In this document: one piece after another, positions 59,262 through 64,000 of the stretch
Numbering within the stretch: the stretch's first letter is position 1
Layout: each line of letters begins with the position of its first letter
Made by a program: the position numbers and the translations under genes
Notes under the pieces: generated by a model
What the model saw: the letters and a program-made list of their open reading frames with translations, nothing else
What the model was told of the DNA's origin: nothing
Database searches by the model: none
Source: Ardenticatenaceae bacterium
Lineage (GTDB): Bacteria; Chloroflexota; Anaerolineae; Promineifilales; Promineifilaceae
Length of the DNA: 64,000 bases
Direction of reading: 5' to 3'
Assembly: GCA_020634495.1 (NCBI GenBank)
Contig: JACKBR010000013.1
Span: 1 to 64,000, forward strand

Positions 59262-60548
59262 GTGAGTTTTATCCAATTTTCGCTTGATCCCCGCCTGGAA
59301 GCGGGCATTAGAGATGTGGGCTTTACCCAGCCCACCCCCATTCAAGAACAGGCCATCCCCCACGTTTTAGCAGAATCTGATTTGCTGGGTTTGGCCCAGA
59401 CTGGTACCGGGAAAACGGCCGCTTTCATGCTGCCCATTCTGCAAAGATTAACCACCGGCCCACTGCGCCAGGTGCGGGCGCTCATCGTGGCTCCCACCCG
59501 CGAACTGGCTGAACAAATTCACCAAACGGCCGTAGATTTAGGCAAATACACCAAAGTGCGCAGCGCCACCGTTTACGGCGGCGTGAGCAAAAAAGGGCAG
59601 CTCGATGCCCTGCGGCGCGGCGTTGAAATTGTTGTCGCTTGCCCAGGACGCTTGCTCGACCTGGCTGGCGACAAAAGCATCGATCTCTCCAAGGTGGAAG
59701 TGCTGGTGCTGGATGAGGCCGACCGGATGTGCGACATGGGCTTCCTGCCCGACATCCGGCGCATCCTCAAGCTGGTGCCTGCCCAGCGGCAAACCCTGTT
59801 CTTTTCGGCCACCATGCCCGACGACATTCGCGAACTGGCCGACGACATCTTAAACGCTCCGGTGACCGTGCAGATTGGCCTGATTGCCCCGGCCAAAACC
59901 GTCTCCCACGCACTGTATCCTGTGCCCAGCGGCATGAAGAAAAATCTGCTGTTCACCATGCTAAACGAAATGGCCACCGGGCGCGTGCTGGTCTTTACCC
60001 GCACCAAGCGGCGGGCAAGGTTCCTGGCACGCGATTTGGACAAAAAGGGGTATCGAGCTGAGGCGCTGCAAGGGAACATGTCGCAAAATCGGCGGCAAAA
60101 CGCCATTGATGGCTTTCGTAACGGCAAATACGACATTTTGGTGGCCACAGACATTGCTGCCAGAGGCATCGACGTGGCAGAAATTTCCCACGTCATCAAC
60201 TTTGATATGCCAGACACGGTTGATGCCTACACCCACAGAATCGGCCGTACCGGCCGGGCGGCAGAGGAAGGGGATGCTTTCACCTTTGCCACTGACGACG
60301 ATGCGGCGATGGTGCGGGACATCGAGCGCGTGCTAAAAACACGGTTGGAGCGGCGTCGCTGGCCAGACTTTAACTATGGTGAATTTGATCCGGAAAAGGC
60401 GCTTGCGTCAAGCCAAAAAAGCGTGCCCAATCGAGACGGCGGCAGCAAGCCACACGGCAACTATTCGCGGCGGTCTGGCAATAAGCGTGGCTCTTCTGGG
60501 CGGCGGCAGCGGGGCGGCCGTAGCAAAAACCGAAACAGACCAAGTTAA
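59262..60548 (+). CDS. DEAD-box RNA helicase
   Basis: 428 residues from GTG 59262, with AAGGAG 9 bases before; the TTG at 59232 is less likely. Q motif PTPIQEQAIPHVL near 25, motif I AQTGTGKTAAFML, Ia PTRELAEQI, Ib CPGRLLD, II VLDEADRM (DEAD), III FFSATMPDDI, IV-VI (VFTRTKRRARFLARDLDKKG, ATDIAARGIDV, HRIGRTGRA). A basic Gly/Arg/Ser/Asn C-terminal tail (about 385-428) would bind RNA. Roles in this family include ribosome assembly, RNA decay and cold response. All motifs are intact. Confidence 0.95.
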   Translation: MSFIQFSLDPRLEAGIRDVGFTQPTPIQEQAIPHVLAESDLLGLAQTGTGKTAAFMLPILQRLTTGPLRQVRALIVAPTRELAEQIHQTAVDLGKYTKVRSATVYGGVSKKGQLDALRRGVEIVVACPGRLLDLAGDKSIDLSKVEVLVLDEADRMCDMGFLPDIRRILKLVPAQRQTLFFSATMPDDIRELADDILNAPVTVQIGLIAPAKTVSHALYPVPSGMKKNLLFTMLNEMATGRVLVFTRTKRRARFLARDLDKKGYRAEALQGNMSQNRRQNAIDGFRNGKYDILVATDIAARGIDVAEISHVINFDMPDTVDAYTHRIGRTGRAAEEGDAFTFATDDDAAMVRDIERVLKTRLERRRWPDFNYGEFDPEKALASSQKSVPNRDGGSKPHGNYSRRSGNKRGSSGRRQRGGRSKNRNRPS

Positions 60549-60614
60549 TTAACCGCTCAGCTTGAGCTGTTCCTAGTTGTCGGGTGGGGCTTCTGGCCTG
60601 TCACGCGCCAAAAG

Positions 60615-61691
60615 TTAACAAATGCGTGGCAAGATTTCTCCCATGAGCATATCAACAATTCGTTTGCTGCCGTAAGGGTTTTTCAGCAGAACGCGGCCAA
60701 CTGGTTCAGCTTCTACACGGCCGATTACCGCTGCGCCTTGGCCTGCCGGGGACTGGCGCATCACTTCGAGAATTTTTTCAGCTTCTGCTTCTGGCGCGAT
60801 GGCTATAATTTTGCCTTCATTGGCAATCATCAACGGATCGAAGCCTAGCATTTCGCAGGCGGCGCGCACTTGCGGCCGTATGGGTAACCTTTCTTCTTCC
60901 AAAACAATGCTTACGCCTGATTGCTGGGCAATTTCATTCAAGGTTGTGGCCAATCCTCCACGGGTTGGATCGCGCAGAACGTGTACGTTCTCGCTTGTGT
61001 CCAGCATCGCCAGCACCATCTTGTTTAGCGGTGCAACATCGCTTTGGATGTCTGTTTCAAAGCCCAAATCACCACGAGCGCTGAGGACGGCAATGCCGTG
61101 ATCGCCCAGCGTGCCGGAGACGATGACGACGTCACCTGGCTGGGCATTGGCACCGGAGATGTTCGTGGCGGGCAGCATCAGCCCTACACCGGCCGTGTTG
61201 ATGTACACACCATCAGCTTTGCCGCGTTCTACCACCTTTGTGTCGCCCGCAACGATTTGGACATTGGCGATTTCGGCCGTTTCCTGCATAGATTCCACAA
61301 TGCGCTCCAGCACCCCGATTTCCAGACCCTCTTCCAAAATAAAACCAACCGTCAAATAGAGCGGCTGAGCGCCCATCACCACCACATCGTTCACCGTGCC
61401 GCTGACCGCCAGACGGCCAATGTCCCCACCGGGAAAGAAGAGCGGTTTTACCACATGTGTATCTGTGCTGATGGCCAGTTGGGCGCAAGGGGTTGGCTGC
61501 ACAATACCTGCATCGTCGCCGCGTCGCAGCACGTCGTTGTCGAAGGCGGGCAGGAAACGCTCTTTGATCAGGTCGTGCGATAGCTTGCCGCCGCTGCCAT
61601 GGCCCAGAATGATCGTGCCCCGATCCCGAATGGGCATGGGGCACATGGCGGATTCAATGTAAACAGGCTTAGCCTGGTGATTGTTGTTCAT
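60615..61691 (-). CDS. hypE: Hydrogenase maturation protein HypE
   Basis: Dehydrates the thiocarboxamide that HypF builds on its C-terminal cysteine, making the cyanide ligand of [NiFe]-hydrogenase iron. 358 residues. N-terminal ILGHGSGGKLSHDLI, PurM-like ATP-binding part with RRGDDAGIV and DTHVVKPLFFPGGDIGRLAV, DPTRGGLATTLNEIA, and the conserved C-terminal PRIC end with the acceptor cysteine. The N-terminal 20 residues precede the conserved start, so the true start may be the ATG of MCPMPIRDRG. Last gene of the minus-strand hypF-C-D-E set. Confidence 0.93.
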   Translation of the reverse strand: MNNNHQAKPVYIESAMCPMPIRDRGTIILGHGSGGKLSHDLIKERFLPAFDNDVLRRGDDAGIVQPTPCAQLAISTDTHVVKPLFFPGGDIGRLAVSGTVNDVVVMGAQPLYLTVGFILEEGLEIGVLERIVESMQETAEIANVQIVAGDTKVVERGKADGVYINTAGVGLMLPATNISGANAQPGDVVIVSGTLGDHGIAVLSARGDLGFETDIQSDVAPLNKMVLAMLDTSENVHVLRDPTRGGLATTLNEIAQQSGVSIVLEEERLPIRPQVRAACEMLGFDPLMIANEGKIIAIAPEAEAEKILEVMRQSPAGQGAAVIGRVEAEPVGRVLLKNPYGSKRIVDMLMGEILPRIC

Positions 61692-61708
61692 TGGAACTCC
61701 TGAATTGG

Positions 61709-61770
61709 GGAGATTGGAGACTGGAGATTAGAGATTGCTCAATCTCCAATCTCTAATCTCCCATCTCCAA
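61709..61770. repeat. AGATTGGAG hairpin spacer repeat, copy 5
   Basis: GGGAGATTGGAGACTGGAGA and TTAGAGATTG face CAATCTCCAATCTC and TAATCTCCCATCTCC, a near-perfect stem of about 27 bp in the 61-base gap between hypD and hypE. It overlaps the last codons of hypD. Confidence 0.65.
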
Positions 61771-62859
61771 AATTGCATCTCTGCGGTAGCGGTAGTAAGC
61801 GGCGCAGGCCCCTTCGCCAGAGACCATCGTGGCCCCCAGCGGATGTTCGGGCGTGCATTCTTTGCCAAAGGCGGGGCATTGGTTTGGCTTTTTTAGCCCC
61901 TGCAAAATGAGGCCAGAGATGCAGAGTGGCGACTCTTCTGGCTGAATGGCTTCCACATCGAAGCGGATTTCGGCGTTAAAGTCGGTAAATTCGGGCCGCA
62001 GGCACCAGCCGCTCAGGGGAATGGTGCCAATGCCGCGCCATTTGCGGTCGCATTCCTGGAACACCTGATTGATGATGGCCTGGGCGGGCTTGTTGCCCTG
62101 GAAGGTGACGGCGCGGGTGTAGGCATTTTCAACTTGGAAACGGCCGTCTTCCAACTGCTGCACCGTTTGCAAAATGCCCTGCATAATGTCCAGCGGCTCA
62201 AATCCTGTGACCACCAGCGGCACCTGGTACTGGGCCGCAATCTCTGGGTATTCCCAGTAACCCATCACCGCGTTCACATGCCCGGCGGCCAGAAAACCTT
62301 GCACCCGGTTGCGCGGGGAGCCGAGAATAGCGTGCATGGCGGGTGGCACGCGCACATGCGAAACGAGCACGCTGAAGTTTTTCAGGCCAAGCGCTTTGGC
62401 CTGCACCACACTCATGGCATTGGCCGGGGCTGTTGTTTCAAAGCCAATGGCAAAAAAGACCACCTGCTTGTCTGGGTTTTGCTGGGCCAGCTTAACGGCA
62501 TCCAGTGGAGAGTAGACCACCCGCACATCGCCACCGGCGGCGCGAATGGAAAAGAGGTCTTTTGTTGAACCAGGCACGCGCAGCATGTCGCCGTAGGAGG
62601 TGAAGATGACGTCCGGGCGGCTGGCAATTTCCAGCGCTTTATCTATTTGTTCCAACGGCGTGACGCAAACGGGGCAGCCAGGGCCATGCACCAGCTCAAT
62701 TTCTGGCGGCAGCAGTTGGTCAATGCCGTAGTGCATGATTGCGTGGGTTTGCCCACCGCAAATCTCCATGAGAATCCACGGCTTTGTCGTGATTCGTTCG
62801 ATTTCTGCGGCAATCTTTTTGACCAGCTTGGCGTCACGATATTCATCTACATATTTCAT
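61753..62859 (-). CDS. hypD: Hydrogenase maturation protein HypD
   Basis: [4Fe-4S] scaffold protein that, with HypC, holds iron while the CN and CO ligands are added. 368 residues, normal length. [20 protein letters not shown] near 33, [18 protein letters not shown] near 60 (conserved Cys pair), [11 protein letters not shown] near 145 and the C-terminal cluster region with [18 protein letters not shown] and [13 protein letters not shown]. All conserved cysteines appear present. Lies between hypC and hypE, separated by repeat-filled spacers of 100 and 61 bases. Confidence 0.95.
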   Translation of the reverse strand: MKYVDEYRDAKLVKKIAAEIERITTKPWILMEICGGQTHAIMHYGIDQLLPPEIELVHGPGCPVCVTPLEQIDKALEIASRPDVIFTSYGDMLRVPGSTKDLFSIRAAGGDVRVVYSPLDAVKLAQQNPDKQVVFFAIGFETTAPANAMSVVQAKALGLKNFSVLVSHVRVPPAMHAILGSPRNRVQGFLAAGHVNAVMGYWEYPEIAAQYQVPLVVTGFEPLDIMQGILQTVQQLEDGRFQVENAYTRAVTFQGNKPAQAIINQVFQECDRKWRGIGTIPLSGWCLRPEFTDFNAEIRFDVEAIQPEESPLCISGLILQGLKKPNQCPAFGKECTPEHPLGATMVSGEGACAAYYRYRRDAILEMGD

Positions 62860-62878
62860 AAAATCGTTTCCCTTCCAC

Positions 62879-62960
62879 CCTCACCCCAACCCTCTCCCTG
62901 CAAGGGAGCGGGAGCCAGTTCTCTCCCCCTGCCAGGGGGAGAACTAGAGTGGGGGTGGTT
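62879..62960. repeat. CCCTCTCCC/GGGAGAGG inverted repeat between hypC and hypD
   Basis: CCCTCACCCCAACCCTCTCC, a central CTGCAAGGGAGCGGG, and CTCTCCCCCTGCCAGGGGGA form nested hairpins. A related short form is at 41358-41412 (CCTCTCCCTCAAGGGAGAAG, then GGTTGGGGAG). It is a common spacer repeat and does not encode protein. Confidence 0.6.
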
Positions 62961-63253
62961 TAGTCCGTTGCAGTTTTCGGCCTTTCTGGTGTGGGTTCTG
63001 CGGCCGAGCCAATGCCTAGTTCCTCTTCCAATGAGGTGATTTCTTGCAGCACTTCCAGCGATTCCATCGCATCTTCCTTGCTGATCTGGCTGATGGCAAA
63101 GCCAACGTGGATGACGGTATATTCACCCACCTGAATTTCTGGCACATAGGCCAGACATGCTTCACGCGTGACGCCGCCGAAATCTACCTTGCCCATTTTT
63201 AGGCCACCAATATCATAAATTTCTGTTACTTTTCCGGGGACACCTAAACACAT
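62960..63253 (-). CDS. hypC: Hydrogenase maturation chaperone HypC
   Basis: Small chaperone that, with HypD, transfers the Fe(CN)2CO unit to the large subunit precursor. 97 residues. It starts MCLGVPGKV with the essential Cys2, followed by DFGGVTREACLAYVPEIQVG and GEYTVIHVGFAISQISKEDA, all family hallmarks. The last 25 residues (EEELGIGSAAEPTPERPK) are an acidic, Pro-containing extension absent from the shorter forms. It follows hypF with a 50-base spacer holding a GCGTAGGCGGGA repeat. Confidence 0.93.
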   Translation of the reverse strand: MCLGVPGKVTEIYDIGGLKMGKVDFGGVTREACLAYVPEIQVGEYTVIHVGFAISQISKEDAMESLEVLQEITSLEEELGIGSAAEPTPERPKTATD

Positions 63254-63304
63254 GATTTGTCTCTTTTCCTTTGCCTGTCAATCCCGCGTAGGCGGGAATC
63301 CATT

Positions 63305-64000
63305 TTAGTTTTGGTCGCTCTCAAATTTTTTTGCGGCCACCATTAATTGTCCTAAGGCTAAACCGCCATCGTTGGGCGGAACATGCTTGTGCTGGATGAC
63401 GTGGAAACCTGCTTTTTCCAGTCGCGGGATGGTTCGTTGCAGCAGGGCCACATTTTGCCAAACGCCGCCGCTGAGGGCGACTTCGTTGATTTTTGTTTGG
63501 GTGCGTACGGCCGTACTCACCGCCACCGCCATCCTGGCCACCCCATTGTGAAAACGAGCTGCGATGATGGGAACGGCCGTTCCCCCACGCAAATCGCGCA
63601 CCATTTCAGCAAACAACGGAGCTGGATCAATCATTCCGGCGTGTTTATCCAAAGCAAACGGATACGCGCCGCTTTCCTGCGGATCGATCAGCGTTTCCAG
63701 CATCATGGCCGCCTGCGCTTCATAATTCACGGTCAGGCGCACGCCGGCCAGCGCCGACGCCGCATCAAACAGACGGCCCATGCTGGAGGTCAGCGGCGCA
63801 TTTACCAGATTCTTTATTTGGTGGGTGACGACCTTTAATAGCGGCTGGTCGCTTTCTACCGCCAACGTGTTCGCCAGCTGTTCTTGCCATTCTGGGAAGT
63901 CCAGCCCCAGTTCGAGCAGCCAGGCCAGCGCCAGCCGCCACGGTTGGCGCACGGCGCGGTCGCCCCCGGCAAGGGGGATGGGACGGAGATGATACGGCCG
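63305..64000 (-). CDS. hypF: Hydrogenase maturation carbamoyltransferase HypF, C-terminal part (cut by window edge)
   Basis: Makes the thiocarbamate on HypE from carbamoyl phosphate and ATP. Only the last 231 codons are here; the frame is open to the end of the window, with no real start (the GTG at 63952 is internal, in GGDRAVRQPWRLALAWL). The Kae1-like domain is seen: SSMGRLFDAASALAGVRLTV, NYEAQAAMMLE, ARFHNGVARMAVAV, ALSGGVWQNVALL and HVPPNDGGLALGQLMVAA at the end, as in HypF/YrdC-Kae1 proteins. First gene of the visible hypF-C-D-E order. Confidence 0.95.
   Translation of the reverse strand, partial: RPYHLRPIPLAGGDRAVRQPWRLALAWLLELGLDFPEWQEQLANTLAVESDQPLLKVVTHQIKNLVNAPLTSSMGRLFDAASALAGVRLTVNYEAQAAMMLETLIDPQESGAYPFALDKHAGMIDPAPLFAEMVRDLRGGTAVPIIAARFHNGVARMAVAVSTAVRTQTKINEVALSGGVWQNVALLQRTIPRLEKAGFHVIQHKHVPPNDGGLALGQLMVAAKKFESDQN

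Noticed and set aside
1..64000. tRNA, rRNA and known riboswitches
   Set aside because: No cloverleaf, rRNA core or riboswitch consensus recognised by eye; a covariance search would be decisive.

Overview
The window looks like a chromosomal segment of an uncultivated filamentous Chloroflexota bacterium, probably Anaerolineae-like. This is inferred from gene content and style: multi-GAF histidine kinases, group-Ic aspartate aminotransferase, FadN-type beta-oxidation operon, Thr/Pro-rich lipoproteins, HypFCDE, and spacers full of short palindromic repeats. No rRNA, tRNA or other taxonomic marker was seen, so the assignment is tentative. Composition is moderately GC-rich. The octamer ACGGCCGT (palindromic, usually within AACGGCCGTT) recurs about 90 times by eye count, in coding and non-coding DNA. 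It behaves like a highly iterated palindrome.

Layout. 1-4.35 kb: tail of a DUF423 membrane protein, rhodanese, HMG-CoA lyase, leucyl/phenylalanyl-tRNA transferase, PRPP synthetase, alpha/beta hydrolase. 4.4-11.3 kb: a gene graveyard bracketed by a 22-bp direct repeat and free of the iterated palindrome. It holds a deleted REP-associated transposase, two diverged tyrosine-recombinase remnants, Kelch-like repeat remnants and two RHS tips. 11.3-14.4 kb: minus-strand surface operon with a Flp-pilin-like/CnaB-like five-repeat protein, a proline-rich membrane protein and a frameshifted LysM-M23 peptidase. 14.8-17 kb: folK, TetR, frameshifted folP. 17-23.5 kb: beta-oxidation operon (two acyl-CoA dehydrogenases, FadN, thiolase with two compensating indels). 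23.9-36.1 kb: aminotransferase, glycosidase-like lipoprotein, SDR, HD protein, ABC-2 exporter, TetR plus GAF histidine kinase, MocR regulator, TrmH-type methyltransferase.

36.2-39.1 kb: an island resembling a decayed integron. Minus-strand cassette-like genes (VOC protein, antitoxin with a nonsense-broken toxin, SDR) lie with one well-formed attC site, opposite a plus-strand integrase N-terminal scrap preceded by inverted recombinase-type half-sites. The iterated palindrome is absent here too.

39.2-45.9 kb: two coupled exported proteins, then a signalling cluster (three-GAF NarL-type kinase, LuxR regulator, APH-like kinase, single-domain receiver). 45.9-54.1 kb: oligoendopeptidase, CrtI-like oxidoreductase with DUF1295 and SRPBCC proteins, DUF4037 protein, TPR-like protein, TauE/SafE transporter. 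54.2-60.5 kb: HAD phosphatase, MazG-like protein, DUF2785 protein, YqeK-like HD protein, lipoprotein, MerR regulator, a MITE with target duplication, DEAD-box helicase. 60.6-64 kb: hypF(partial)-hypC-hypD-hypE for [NiFe]-hydrogenase maturation, with no hydrogenase structural gene in view.

Several conserved genes carry one-base indels (folP, thiolase, M23 peptidase). Either some are pseudogenes or the assembly has residual homopolymer errors. All identifications come from reading motifs and translations; no database search was run.
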